From Oryzias latipes (lineage: Eukaryota; Chordata; Actinopteri; Beloniformes; Adrianichthyidae), in NCBI RefSeq assembly GCF_002234675.1, contig NC_019860.2:9918586-9982585 (forward strand): a stretch of DNA of 64,000 nt, written 5' to 3'. Below the pieces are notes generated by a model that saw only the letters and a program-made list of their open reading frames with translations, ran no database searches and was not told the DNA's origin. This document shows, one piece after another, positions 23,493-36,135 of the stretch. Position 1 is the stretch's first letter; each line of letters begins with the position of its first letter. The translations under genes were made by a program, and so were the position numbers.

Positions 23493-26220
23493 ACCTTGTG
23501 TAAAAAGTCGGGGACATTTGGAAAAAAGAACACGACAAAGACGCAAAAAAAAAACTGGATTGTAAAAATGAATTTAAAGCCAAGATACAACGTAACACAA
23601 CTGCTTAGAAAGTCAGCCGTTTATAAACTATTCTAATTATTTCCATGATTATAATGACTGTACATTTTTGTCTAAAAAAGTTGTTTTAAATATTCTAAGA
23701 GAAAAAGATACATTTTGGATTAAAACTGCATGTTAGGGTTTTTAAAGGCGGCCATCTTAGAAAAAAAAAAGTCCCAACAATGAATAAGTATAGTAACACA
23801 AACAGTTGAACATTAGCCTTAATTAAAACTTCATGAGTTTGGTTTTGATTAAAAAATAAATAAAATAAAATGATATACTCATTAAAAAAAAAACGCGAAA
23901 TCAATCAAGTAAAAAAATGTTGTACCCTATTAACCGAAGTCAAATAGCATCTTTCTGCTGCATCGCTACTCTGATCTTTGCTGTTTCGTTAATTTTTAAT
24001 TTTTCTAGACTTCTGACAATATTGTAAGCATAAATCCATTACAATGTACAACAACAATATTAGATTTTAACATATTGCTTATTTTTTAATGCAAATTCTA
24101 AGCTAGCTTTGCCTTGTTAAGATAATAATTTTAGGTTCGGCCTATGTTAATTTTTCTTGTTTTCATAATAACAAAGGACTAAACTCAGTTTCTAATTTAA
24201 AAACTTACACACAATGGAATGATTGACTAATAAATTAATTGAAAAGTGTTGTGTGTATGCAGAATTTAAATTACATTATGTTCAATAAAGTGAATAAAAC
24301 ATGTATTTGGAAGAAGGTTGTCTAAAATACTTAAAATGTGTCCTAAATTATGTAAAAAAATCCGTTTTATAGATAGTTTATTTTTTAGTTGTTTTTCTGA
24401 ACTATGTGCTGGTTTCATGTTATGTCTAGTGTTATGGTGAGTACTGTGCACTCCCTTTTTAAACCTTGCATACATTTTTAAATCACATCATTTAATAATC
24501 AATCAATAAATAATCACGCAACCTAAAAGTGTTAATTTCAAAACATTTGTCACTGTCATTTATTTTATTGTAAAGTTATTATTAAATTGGTAAGTTTATT
24601 TAGTAACCCTATTTCTTTCACGTTTTACTACTGATTATCCGAAAAGCGGAATTATTTTTATTCTTAAAGGCAGTCCTGGTCTTCCATATTGTTTTAAGCT
24701 GATTGTTGATCCTAATCTGATAAAAGTGATGTTGATCTCATGATGCTCTGAGTTAAAGCCCGCGTTCAGATTCACTGTTGTGCAGCTGAAAATGGCTCAT
24801 AAGCATCACAGGTGTATATAAATAAAGGACAAATGCAGTTCTCACTAACTTATGGTTTTACTTTTGTTTGGAGTTCAAATGTGTTTGCATGTGTAAATGT
24901 GTGACTGAAGCTTTTGTGCATGAAGATGCTAAACAACTCTAAATGAGTTCTGCTGTGGAAGGAAGCCTTTAAAGTATGCACACGCTCCCTGTGCCCATTT
25001 CAGCCATTATGTAACTCACATTTTCTCAGGATATTAGAGCAAGAACGGCTTTTGGAACCGTGACGTCATTGAGACGCTTTGTGTAGTATTTTACTTCGAA
25101 GTAAAACCTGAAGTGGATATATTCATCTTTAGTAAATAACAGTGTTTAGAAAGACAAAAACTGATGTAGACTTTGGTGGGAGCAACATGCTAGCTGTCAC
25201 AAATATTTATGTTAGCTTTGAAAGCTCTCACACAACCCAGAATGCACTGCAGGCAGTCTCCGAGCCATGTGGAGGTTTGATTTGATGGAAACCCTCACCT
25301 AAAGTCACGTGCACAGACTTTGTGCTCCCCGCAGGCGGCTGAAAAGCATCCTGGGAAAGGGGGATTCTTTGCCAAGTGAAGCAGAAATGGCTGAGGCAGG
25401 TTGAAGAAGCGACGGACAGCTTTTATTCACCACTCCCGTTTGTGATCCGGGCCGAGCAGCCGGCGGATACAAAAAAAACCCTGACTTTCCTTCAGCTCTT
25501 TGTGTATTCTCCGTGTGTCAGGACGAAAGGCTCATCTGTGCAGTCAGGCGGCGCAGCTCCAGCGCTGCTGCCCGCCGGGGGAAGGAAAATGCCACAACGC
25601 GTCACCGTGGATGTGCGTCTGCGGCGCCACCTCTTCTCATGCAGCCGTTCCAGACGGCGAGGGAGGCGGTGTGTGCAAACGGGGAAAAGAACATCAACAG
25701 ACAAATGCTGCAGAACCAGGAAGAAAACACTGGAAAAATTAAAATTTCTCTTCAAAGAATCCTCATGAATTAGACAAAGTTTTCCACCTGTCTCTCAGCT
25801 CCTCTGTAAATAATGCAGAGGATTTGTCAGGTTTATTAGAGCAGGTTTTTTTATCTTCTATGTTTGGAAACAGCAGCAGAAAACAGGGTGGACGGCTGCT
25901 TTGAGCCAATCCTAAAACAGCCGCTCAGGTGGAGCCGAGAAAGGCCAGATGTTTGTTTGCTGGAGCCGACTTGAAATGAGCAGATGGTTGAATCTGGAGG
26001 AAACAGACGCGCTCGGTTTGAGCAATGAACAACATAAAGGCTTTTTATTTGGCTGATTTTCTGACAGCTGTTGATAAGATAGTAGAAACTAAAATATATG
26101 AGTCGGAGATTACAGAACTGTGGTTTGTTACGTTGGTAGAAATTCGTTTTCTTACGAGACAAGATTAACAATTTAAAGATCGAACCCTGATTTTTACCTT
26201 TGACATGACATGTGAATAGC
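23493..26220. other. Intergenic or intronic, no gene confirmed
   Basis: Mostly AT-rich. The stretch 25320-25770 is more GC-rich and open in several frames (up to 130 codons), but none looks like a known protein. It might be a conserved non-coding or 5' UTR segment. Confidence 0.4.
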
Positions 26221-26224
26221 TGCT

Positions 26225-26345
26225 GTACTTGGATAGCTCGGTAGGTTGGAGAAGGGCTGGCATGCAGGAAACCTGGGTCCGATTCCCAATAAGCTTCATC
26301 CAGTGTTGGTCCTTAGGGTAGCCCCTTCACACTACTGGCTAACTA
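26225..26345 (+). mobile_element. tRNA-derived SINE fragment
   Basis: TAGCTCGGTAGGTTGGAGAA resembles a pol III A box and GGGTCCGATTCCC a B box, about 30 bp apart as in tRNA-type promoters. They are followed by a short SINE-like body ending near CACACTACTGG. Confidence 0.5.
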
Positions 26346-26404
26346 TGTAGTCACAAGGGGACTTAAATCCAGGTTTTGTCTGTGCCGGTCCCCAGGGGTT
26401 GTGT

Positions 26405-27700
26405 CTAGGGGTGTGTATTGGCAAGTGCATCGCGATACAATACGTATCGCCATCGCGATACAATACGAATCGCGATACAATACGAATCGCGATACACGTC
26501 CAACGAGACGATAGCACCACAATCTGCATTTTTATTCCTTGTGCTATCTTATGGGGTCCAGATGACCCTGCCCTTACATTGACATGTTCTCCCTACCATG
26601 ACAAAGGTGGATAAAGGTTAAGAGGATTTCACATAATCTATGGACTCCAGTGAAGATCACAAAGCATTGAAGAAAAGCACTGTCTTGTGGGGTCCAGATG
26701 ACCCCACTCCCCCTTGGATAGCACAAGGGTTAAATGGTACTAGCAGCAACTAGCTTTGGCTTCAACTTTAAAACTTTTTTACCAGATTATAATTATTTAG
26801 CCATTAATGTTGTTTAAGTTGAAACTGCCAGACTTGGAACAAAGATTTTCGGAATACTTGAATGTGAAAGTGGAGATTAACTAGTTTGGATTTAGAAATG
26901 ATAGATCTCCCAAATGAAAGTTAGTCCTGCATGTCTGCAGGTTCATGCTGCTTTCAGAAAGAGATTAGCAGCTGTGGTTTGTTAATAAAGCAGAAATACC
27001 GGTAAGTAGCTGGTAGTTGATGGCTTTGTGGTTTCTGTGTTGATTATTGATTGGCTGGTGGTTCTTTGCTTTGAAGCAGCCATATGATGTCATTAGAGCA
27101 GAGTTGTTGTGGATGAGGTAGTAGGTAGAAGTTCATCCCAGATTTTCCCACACTCTGGTAGTTGCATAATGAAGTCTAAACTCTCTAAACCTATGAGCTT
27201 TATCTTTTCGTGTTTTGTCTCGTCTTTCAGCCTGATGAGTGTCCTTCAAGGACTGTTTCTCAGAGAGAAAATAATGTTCCTGACTTCTAAATCTGAAAAA
27301 AAATAAACTGGACTGGTTGACTCTGCGTGTTTGCCAGACGGAAAATACTATTCAAGGATGTGGGTGATGGGGGATGGTTGAAAATTAGCATCAGGTGTCC
27401 AGTTCAAAAACAAAAGGAGATACGGGAAAGAAAAACTCCACGAATAAAGATATGCAGGCGGCGTCCAAAGGTTTATATTCAGCTCAAGAAAAAAGAAAAA
27501 GTAACAGAAAAATATGGCAATTTTTACCAGAGCCAACCAGCCAGCCATCCTTCCAAAAACTGTTTCGGCCAGGGCGCCAAACTAGTCAGGACCGTCTCTG
27601 ATGACATGATGGAGTCCATGTGATTGGTCAAATGCGTAAAGGGCTGTATTGGATCATCTTTTGCGATACACGTATCGCACAAGCTGATCTTGACGATACT
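26405..27700. mobile_element. Possible hAT-like non-autonomous element
   Basis: GGGGTGTGTATTGGCAAG followed by repeated ATCGCGATACAATACG units at 26439-26496 resembles the end of a common fish hAT family. TTTTGCGATACACGTATCGC near 27659 may be the other side. The interior (26740-27650) has no transposase frame. A piggyBac-type MITE sits inside. The outer boundaries are uncertain. Confidence 0.4.
26536..26729 (+). mobile_element. piggyBac-type MITE
   Basis: It runs from CCTTGTGCTATCTTATGGGG to GATAGCACAAGGG, with TTAA at 26730-26733. Its interior carries the family block (GTGAAGATCACAAAGCATTG). The left TTAA is decayed. Confidence 0.7.
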
Positions 27701-27980
27701 TTTTTTCGGGGTGTTTTGTGTAGGTCTAGATCCAAATATTTTGACTAAACTGAAACAATCCTCTCTGACAGAAACTAGCAGAAATGCAGCCAAACTGATA
27801 AAAAAAAGCTGAAGGATTTAGGCCAGAAAGGGAGCAAAAATGATCAAAAAGTGAATAAAGACTTTGGTGTTTTTTGGAGCTGATTGTACATTTTGTCTAT
27901 TTGTGTTGCATTTGTAATAACTACTAAAAACACACACACATAAAACACATAAAACCTCCAAAGAATGCTAGTTTTAGATA

Positions 27981-28994
27981 CAGTGGGGCAAAAAAGTATT
28001 TAGTGAGCCACCAATCGTGCAAGTTCTTCCACTTGAAAAGCTGAGAGGCCTGCAATTTTTTTCATTGGTATACAGTATAAAGGTAGGTATAAAGTTTAGA
28101 CACATTTTCCCATTCATTTGAATGAGAAAGTGTGTCCAAACCTTTGGTCTGTACTGTCTGTACCTCAGCTATGAGTGACAAAATGAGAAAATAAATCCAG
28201 AAAATCACATTGTCTGATTTTTAAAGATCTTGTCTGTAAAGAATGGTAGAAAATAAGTATTTGATCAATAACAAAAGTTCAACTCAATACTTTGTTGTAA
28301 ACCCTTTGTTGGTAATGACAGCAGTCAAACGTTTTCTGTAAGTCTTCACAAGGTTTTCATAAACTGTTGCTGGTATTTTGGTCCTGCTGGGAAATATTTA
28401 GGACCACAGTAACAAAGGCAACCATCAGTAACACACTACGCCGCCAGGGGCTGAAACACTTCAGTGCCAGACGTGTCCCCTGGGTCCCCTGGCTGGGTTT
28501 TTCAGTATGGAAACCATCCAAAACACACTGTCCAGGTAACTAAGGAGTGGAGCAGTTCAAGGTCCTCGAGTGGTTAGCCAGTCTACAGATCTCAACCCGA
28601 TAGAAATGGTTTGGAGGGAGTTGAAAGTCTGTGTTGCCCAGCAACCGCCCCAAAGCCTCACTGCTCTAGAGGAGATCTGCATGGAGGAATGGACCAAAAT
28701 ACCAGCAACAGTTCGTGAATGCTTACAGAAAACGATTGAGTGCTGTCATTGCCAACAAAGGGTATATAACAAAGTATTGAGTTGAACTTTTATGGATGAC
28801 CAAATACTTATTTTTCACCATACTTTAGAAATAGATTATTTAAAAATCAGACAATGTGATTTTCTGGATTTGTTTTTCTCATTTTGTCACTCATAGCTGA
28901 GGTTTATCTATGATTAAAATTACAGGCCTCTGTCATCATTTTAAGTGGAGAACCTGCAGAATTGGTGGCTGACTAAATCCTTTTTGCCCCACTG
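27981..28994 (+). mobile_element. Tc1-like transposon, deleted and palindromic
   Basis: The ends are CAGTGGGGCAAAAAAGTATT and its inverse (TTTTTGCCCCACTG), flanked by TA. Transposase remnants on the plus strand include TKATISNTLRRQGL (DNA-binding part, near 28415) and [13 protein letters not shown] (catalytic DDE end, near 28590), with the middle deleted. The left 400 bp is an inverted copy of the right 300 bp, including the codons for the transposase C-terminus ([16 protein letters not shown]). The element therefore folds back on itself. An 88-bp palindromic insert sits at about 28072-28160. Confidence 0.85.
28072..28160. mobile_element. Nested short palindromic MITE
   Basis: TACAGTATAAAGGTAGGTAT on the left and CTTTGGTCTGTACTGT on the right lie around a CATTCATTTGAATG centre. 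It interrupts the left arm of the Tc1-like element, since the right arm lacks it, and it sits at a TA. Confidence 0.55.
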
Positions 28995-29322
28995 TACCTT
29001 CAGATAAGGATTAGAACTGAATCCATCAGAGTAACAGCTGTTGTTGGATGTTCTGGAGATAAATGTAGGGAAGCAGATTGAGGTGGTGCTGGACACTGTG
29101 AGAGGAGGAATAGCGATGATGTTGGTGAAAGTTGGAGGTTGGATGTAGTTGAGGAGGACATGAGGGTGGTTGGTGTGAAGGAGGAGGATGCAGAGAAGAA
29201 GGTTAGATGGAGTTAGATGAGTCACTGTGGCGCCCCCTTAAGAGAGTGGCCAATAGTTGAAGAATAAGACCGGAATTAAAAAAAATAGATGCAAATTGAG
29301 CAGACACGTCAGAAAAAGTCAC

Positions 29323-29927
29323 TTAATATAAATAAAGAAAAAAAAGGCATCCAAGTAGATGCTCTTGAACATCAGCCTCATGGAGATGTTGAGAGAACTT
29401 AATGAGAGAACTGGTCTTTGAATCATGCTGCAAAAGAACGATAACTCCAGATCTCACAGGCTGTCCTTTTAGCGTCTTGGAAACCAAACACGTCTTGTTT
29501 TGGATGGAATCATCGATGCAGAGGACGCCCGACCTCGCCTGCAGCTGCACGCCATCCGCCCACAGCTCGCCGTCACGTTTGCGACTGCAGCAGCTGATCG
29601 AGCACAGGCTGGGAGCTGTGATGCTGGCGAGGACGGGTTGTTTCCGAGACACTGTAGGGAGAAAAACCAACAACCTATTGGTACATTTAGAGTGAACTTT
29701 AACATACTTTTTCTTGGAAATGAAAGGTTTTGCTCCACAAACACATTTTAAATCTGTTTAAATTTCAGGTTTGCACCACCCAGTTTGATATTTTTACCTT
29801 CATTTCACCATTTTTGGCATCTTTCTCCGTTTTTCTGAGCAGATCCGCGAGGGTTACACCTGAGGAGACGTGAGAAATCCTCTGCCTCTTAGTGTCAGCG
29901 CCTACAGAGTTGTGCTGCTCTTTGTGC
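29323..29927 (-). CDS. Unrecognised two-exon coding candidate (3' end of a gene)
   Basis: Two minus-strand blocks look like exons. Exon A is 29927 down to 29809, after TTATTTTCAG, and reads HKEQHNSVGADTKRQRISHV, then GVTLADLLRKTEKDAKN. Exon B is 29651-29323, after a pyrimidine tract ending CCCTACAG, and reads VSRKQPVLASITAPSLCSI, then GVLCIDDSIQNKTCLVSKTL. It continues in one open frame to a stop at 29325-29323. Using the donor AATG|GTGAAA at 29808, the two join in frame. A nearby donor, AAG|GTAAAA at 29797, would put exon B out of its long frame. No start exon was found, so upstream exons would lie at higher coordinates. I do not recognise the protein. It has no transmembrane or zinc motif. 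It could also be an exonised retrocopy. Confidence 0.38.
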
Positions 29928-31680
29928 CTGAAAATAACTGTTATGTAGCTAAACATTCAAAAAAAGAAATAACCTGGGTTTAGTATGAAGTTTTCCCAGT
30001 TTTTTGGGGGAACTTTTTGGCGGCAATGGTTTGTTCTGGGTTATTGTAAACAAAATCCATTTGTAAAATCTCCAAAAACCTGAATCTTAAAATTTTGCCG
30101 TTCAACGAGTATTCAAGAAAAGCTTAAATTTATAATCTTAAACTAATCTCAGAAGGTCGTAATTAGATTCTAATGGTCTATAGAAGGGACCAACAATATC
30201 ATATAGAACACTTTTATATTGTCTTCTATGTATAGAGCAAGCAAGAGGAGAGAAACACCCTCCAAGAAACCTCCAGCAAATCCAGATATTGTAAGCGAGA
30301 CCATCAGCTGATTAAAATTTTCTTGAAACCCAGAGTTTTACTTTGAAATAAGTGAGTTGGTATGAGTGACTGCAAAATGTGTTCAGCTTTGTGACATAGA
30401 AAGGACTTGTTGGTCCACCCAAATGCTAATCTGCAGAACATTTCCATATTAACGACCTAATCTAAGATATAGAAAATAAAATTAAACACGAGTGTTTGTG
30501 AATGTTAAACGATGCATACGCATAGAAAGTTGTTTAATTTTGGTTTAAAATCGGACTTTTTTTTACATGAGGATTACAAGAAAATGCTCTCTCCTGCCAC
30601 CAACATCTGGTGGCCATTTGAGGAACTGCAGCCTTTTTTACTTGGAGATTGCCTTTAAATCTGAGAACAGAAAAACACATAACCCCACACTAGTAAACAC
30701 AGCTTTCAATCAACATTAAAGTAAAATCTACTCAAATCAAAGGTAAATGTACAAATTTACACTTGCTAAATGTGTGCCTCATATCCCGACCCGAGGGAAG
30801 GTTATCCATTAAGAGATTTTTGAGATTTTGGTCAATATTAATGTTATAGTCAAAGTTTCTTATAAAATTACAGGTAATAACTTTTTCATTATTAATTAGT
30901 AGGAAAGAGTTTTAGGGCCAGTTTACAAACTAATATATTTTTTAAATTACGACTTTAAAGTCCTACAATTATGAGAAAAAAGTCATATTTATGACTTTAA
31001 TCATCTACTAAAGGACTTTTTCGTAAATTTACAACTTTGAATCTCGTAGTATTACTTTTTTTTTGTGGCCCTAATGGTCTGTCCTAATTTTGAGATTTAG
31101 CAAAATGGAAAAAAGACATCATCACTTGCGTATCTCTCTTGACAAAAAGAACGGCATCATGGTTGATGAAACTTGTTGGCTCAATTCTTTAAGATTCAAA
31201 TGTTTATAAAGAAATTCTTTACATTTACAGGAAGTTTTTGTAAACCTTTTGTCACCATCATACAATATCTTTGACAGTTCTACATTTCTGAGGCTTTTGA
31301 TCACAGATACCTTTTTGTCTTCTTTGTGGTCCAGTAAACAGAAAAGTGAGAGAGTTTATGTCCGTCTCTGGTTCATGTCAGGAAGTCAAGTTTCCCCTCC
31401 AGAACATTCTGAAGCCGAATTTCGACCTTCCCTCTGGGAATGCAGAGCATTCCCCCGTTAAGCCTGAGCTTGCTCTGGCGGTGTCCTCTCGCCTGACCCG
31501 CCTTCCGGACAGTGTTTCTGCGTGACACAGACATGTGACGGCGCCGCACTTAACGGCGTCATCCTCACCCCCGTCACGTTTCCAGAGCACATATCGATCG
31601 GCATTTCCCAAGAGCCAGCCGGGGTTTATCGGCAGGCCGATTGATGGCAACAGATGCTCACGCATGCTTGTCCAGGAAGC
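29928..31680. other. Intergenic or intronic, no gene seen
   Basis: AT-rich sequence with patches of the ATTACGACTTTAAAGTC type near 30945-31060, a simple dispersed motif. No exon was supported. Confidence 0.4.
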
Positions 31681-31682
31681 TG

Positions 31683-31685
<3 letters not shown>

Positions 31686-31712
<27 letters not shown>
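31686..31712. repeat. (TG)n microsatellite followed by a G run
   Basis: Thirteen TG repeats, then AGGGGGGGGGTGTG. Confidence 0.9.
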
Positions 31713-31716
<4 letters not shown>

Positions 31717-31976
31717 GGGGGGGTGTGTGTGAAACAATCATCCCTCCCTGTCCAAGAGGCAGGATGCTGGCGCGGTAAAGTGTGCCAGGAGCTCGCCGCT
31801 TTCTGGCCACTTGCTCACCAACCTGTTACCTTCTGAATCACACCGAGGCGGCTAGATTGCACTCAGCTTTTCGTCAGACTGCCGGCTTTCCAGTGCCGGA
31901 GCGGAGGAGACAGGTCTGGATGGAAACATTATGTGTCCTCGCTTAAGTCTTCAGACTCCTCAGGTCAGTGATAAAG

Positions 31977-32240
31977 TTTTAGATCAGTTTTTAAAATTAT
32001 TATTATTATTATTTAAATGTATTTTTAAGTTGTTTTCATATTTATTTTTTAGATTTATTTATTATTTTATTAGTTTTTTTTACTCTTTCTTTTATTGAAT
32101 TTACTTTTATTTTTATTTGTTTTTTTTTTTTAATTATTTTTGAGTTTTAATTTTTGGATGATTTCTTTTTAAATTTATTTAGGATTTTTATTATTTTATT
32201 CAATATTTTCTCATTGTATTTGTTTTATTCAATTTAATTC
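31977..32240. repeat. T-rich low-complexity tract
   Basis: About 260 bp dominated by TTTATT/TTTTTA words, with no other structure. Confidence 0.7.
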
Positions 32241-32264
32241 AATTTTACTCACACTCAATGAGAT

Positions 32265-32580
32265 CATCAATACTCATCGGTCATCTACGACACCGCGAAG
32301 CTGCCAGCGCTCAGGAAATACATAATGTCGGTTAAATAACAAAATTATAACTCAATATCTACATTTAAATGTAAACTTCTGTACTTCAGAGCACACCCAC
32401 CTGATGGAATGCGTTTCTCCTCCACGCCACGCACACGTATGACACGAATCACCCTATCAATGGAGGGATAGCCAACCCTAAGTCCCTTCAGCTCCTTCTA
32501 CCACAGCTTCAAATGCCCCTACAATTGGAGCAATAGAGGGGAGCCAGAAGGGTAGGGAAGCAATTTGGATCCGGCCGGAG
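32265..32580. mobile_element. Partial MITE (same family as 2937-3402)
   Basis: It contains GGTCATCTACG, the GAGCACACCCACCTGA block and CAATTGGAGCAATAGAGGGG, and ends in AGGGAAGCAATTTGGATCCG. The left terminal repeat is missing. Confidence 0.55.
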
Positions 32581-32989
32581 TACTGGGCATTTCAGGTTTT
32601 TTCGCGTTCAATATTCTTGCATACCAGCATCGCTACGCACGTTTCTACGACCGTTTTCGCACAAAACAGGATAGAGCCGGGAAAGATGAAGCCTAGAGCA
32701 AGATTTGCACTGCTTCAAAATTTCACACCAAGCCTCTTCCACCTGTAGGTGGCGGACATGCGCTGGTAAACAGTAGAAAAACAAGAAGTTTGTCTGCTTG
32801 TCTAGTATTAACACCATGCATAAACATGCATTCAAGAATCAGACACCTTGGACAGACTAGTGTAAATCCGGGGTCAAGGGAAGCGTGGGTGTATCTTGTA
32901 CTTCACTCTTGGCATATTTGAAATGGAACGTACAATTACTGTGTGTATGGTGTAAAGTATTTATAAGGCTATTGTAAGTTGCACTGATT

Positions 32990-33660
32990 TAGGGCTGTCA
33001 ACATTTTCGACAACGCTGACTAATCAACTAAAAAAATTGTTGACACTAATTTGGTATGTATCGATGTGTGTGTGTTTTTTTTGTCATTTAATATTATTAT
33101 ACATAATAACCACCAGCCGATCATTGGGATTGTACTGCACAACAGGAGATTTAGAAGGCGGTATGGCCCGTCCTCAACCATAGCAGAAGAAAACAGACAC
33201 AAACTTACGTTTCATGCTGCATTCACAACCAGCCGCGTGTGGTGCATTCAAGAACGCGCTCTACGCGGTTTTATGAGCCAGTCACACCGGACTGGCCCCA
33301 GACACATAGGCAGCGACGTGGAGAAGAGTCTTTTTCTTTTGTGTATTTACTGTTTATAAGCTCTCGTCCGCCCTCTACAATAGGAAGGAGTTCGGTGCGC
33401 AAAGTCAACGGGGTGCAAAGACGTTTTGTTTTCGCAATTCTGTTCCTTTAAATGTTTGTCTTGGAGTTATATTTATTGGACCGGACACAAAACGCAATTA
33501 TTAATGTCTCCTTCGTAATCATGCTTACGTCCGTGTTTTGTAGCGGACGCCACCCACGCGTCTCCACTAAATCTGAGTCCCAGATTGCTCACAGTGCTGT
33601 GTTGATGCCATTCAATTTGAACATCTTCAAACGATTGAACTGTAGATCTTGCGACTAGAC
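32990..33660. mobile_element. Probable hAT-like dispersed element, partial
   Basis: It starts with TTAGGGCTGTCAACATTTTC and ACTAATCAACT, a terminal pattern of common fish hAT-type elements. The right end was not identified. Several short open frames (33051-33359, 33239-33451) have no recognisable protein content. Confidence 0.35.
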
Positions 33661-34895
33661 TTAAAAACCTGCGTAGCACAAGAGATGGCTGTACAAGTGT
33701 TGGCTACAACCTGTTCCCCAAAGAATACCTGTAGAAAATAAAAATGTGAATGAAAGTTTTCGTTCAACGGACTCATAGAGCAATGTACAATAATTCGTGC
33801 GTGCCACCAGCATACCTTGTAAAGTTTTGCCCACTTTTAGCCCACATAGGGGCAGACTAAAACCATTTAGTAGTTCGGCAGGAGTCCTGATCATTACAAA
33901 GTCCTTCAAACATAAAGGCAAAGTAGAAACAAAAGAAATCAAACCAAGACGGACATGTTGTCCACCATTTCTTGGACAGAAAGAATAATCTTTTAAGTCA
34001 TTTTTACAGAGTTTAAGCAGCACAACTAAAAAAAAATCGAAATATATATGTAGATAGATGGGGGCAGATCCATAAAAAACTTTTTTCATCCTTCCAGTTT
34101 AGAAAATAAAACATGTTCCAGTAAAAAAATTGTGAAAAAAGGGAGAGTGGCGTACAAAAGCTCTGCAGTCATGTTTGTGCATGAAGTACATGAACGTCTC
34201 TGAACTTTTATTGTGTCATGATGGATAATACTGATCTTTTTGTTTCAATAATAATAATAATAATTCTGATGTCCACTTGGATTAAATCCTAATTCTTGAC
34301 ACTTTTACAAGACAGTTGTGATACAAAATCGTGCAACTTTTTATTTCTATATAAATGTCCATCTAAAATGATCTTGACGGGCCCTCTGACCGGTCCAGTG
34401 AGAACGGGCTCAAGAAGAAAACATTTATTTTCTAAAATCTCAATTTATCAGATTGTCAGTTTATATTAAATCGTGTAAATATTTCAGCTCTTTGTTATCA
34501 CAGAATAATTTTTAAACGCTTGCTGCGCCGATGATGTGGTCATTGTTATGTTTCACAGAGCAGCTGCAGGTTCAAACTGACTCCTCCAGACGCCTGAAGC
34601 TGACAAAGATTTGTTCTCAAAGTCCAAACTGTTCCTCTTCACCTGAAGAACTGCTTTGTTCTTCTCTAAAGTCAGCCGTGCTTCTCAACCACAAACTACC
34701 CGCTCAACGCTTGGATCTCTTTCTGCCATCCCGGACTCCTAGATACTCTGCCAGCTTCAGTAGCCTAGATTCCAGCTGAATTTTCTCAACAGACAACAGA
34801 CATTTTGATGGTACGAATTCATTGTACCTATTAAAAAATCAGAACAATTGAAACCACTAACTGCAGACATACACCTGATCGACAACAAACATATT
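33661..34895. other. Intergenic or intronic, no gene seen
   Basis: No exon or repeat family was recognised. An (ATA)n-like run occurs at 34248-34264. Confidence 0.4.
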
Positions 34896-34897
34896 TA

Positions 34898-35160
34898 ATG
34901 GTAAATGGCGAATACTTATATAGCCCTTTTCTACCTTCTATGAAGGCCAAATGGGTTTACAGTCACAGTCCCATTCACCCTTTCACACACACATTCACAC
35001 ACACATTCACTCCGCTGCCGAACACTGAGGCCAACCTACCACCAGAGGTGGGGTTCTGTGTCTTGGCCAAGGACACTTCGACAAGGACATGGGAGTGCAA
35101 GTCGGGAATCGACCTGCAATTTTACGATCATGGGTCGACCGCCCGACCGCAGTAAATTCA
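34898..35160 (+). repeat. Dispersed fish repeat fragment
   Basis: ATGGTAAATGGCGAATACTT, then ATATAGCCCTTTTCTACC, then CACACACATTCACAC, CACTTCGAC and ATCGACC match a stock SINE- or MITE-like repeat seen across teleosts. It has no coding content. Confidence 0.5.
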
Positions 35161-35814
35161 TTCTGCGGTTCCCAATGGTTACTTTTTAAAGTTAAAAGCA
35201 ACTTCAAAAATATTACGGCTTTTCAAAACAAAATGCAATCTATTTAAGCTGATGTTTTCTTCATTTACAGAGCATTCTCAACTACTAACTGCTAATGTTC
35301 TGATACACTAACAGCAAGTCTTTATTTTTTAAATATTAAGCTTTCATCTATTAGTCATGTTTATGTTTTTGCACAGATGAACACACTACATCGGTTCATG
35401 TTCGACCCCGCCTTCTGTGTTTTTCACAGCTTTTTTCTAGACAAATGGTAGGCCATTCTTGCTCTGATTGGATCAAAAGCTATGGCTCTTGTTATTTTGA
35501 ACCGTTTTAAAATAAAAGATGTACTCATGTTTACATTAAAAAAACAGCTTTTAATATTTTTAGCACATTTAAAACAATTGCAAAGACTGAGAAACTGTGG
35601 GATATTTTTATTGATTTATAATAATTCATACTGGATGTCAGGGGCGTCGATTTGTAGTGTAAAGTCAATGTTCAGACACGATCTGAGGTCCTGCAGTGCA
35701 ATCTGGGCGTCGGGCGCAGCGCAGCAGGGACCCAGCTTTGGGGATGTGACATTTTCAGGGACTCGATCAAAGAGTAGGAAAAAAATCCAAGATGGTCCTG
35801 AGCCATCCATTTTC

Positions 35815-36135
35815 TTAAGGTCGCGAGGTTGCTGGGACGGTCCCTGTTACTGTTGGGCGAAGGCGGGATGCACCCTGGGGAGCTCAGCAGCCTTTGATGG
35901 AGCTGTAGCAATCGCGCCCTTTACGACGGCACCAGCAGTCCGGACTGACCCTTGGCGGTGGTGCTCACTAGCTCAAGCTCTTTAGTGTCACGGAGGGATA
36001 ACTAGCCGTAAGACAGCTCTTTCTAAAAAAAAAAAAACAATGTTCGGACAGCGCTAAAGCTTCAAATGCCCCTACAGTTGGAACAACAGGGAGGAGTGCG
36101 ACGGGTAGGGAAGCAATTTAGATTTGACCTGATGC
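35815..36135. repeat. Two repeat fragments: SINE tail and partial MITE
   Basis: 35815-35890 holds GGCGAAGGCGGGATGCACCC, the tail of a common fish SINE-like repeat that is also at 44714-44835. 35990-36135 holds CGGAGGGATAACTAGCCGTA through CAGGGAGGAG and AGGGAAGCAATTTAGATT, the right end of the MITE family at 2937-3402. Confidence 0.45.

Noticed and set aside
25376..25768. 130-codon plus-strand frame
   Set aside because: Locally GC-rich and open in several frames at once, without splice context or recognisable protein.
30233..30292. Small plus-strand exon-like block (TATAG ... GTAAGC)
   Set aside because: Sixty bases with splice-like edges but no partner exon. Expected by chance in this much sequence.
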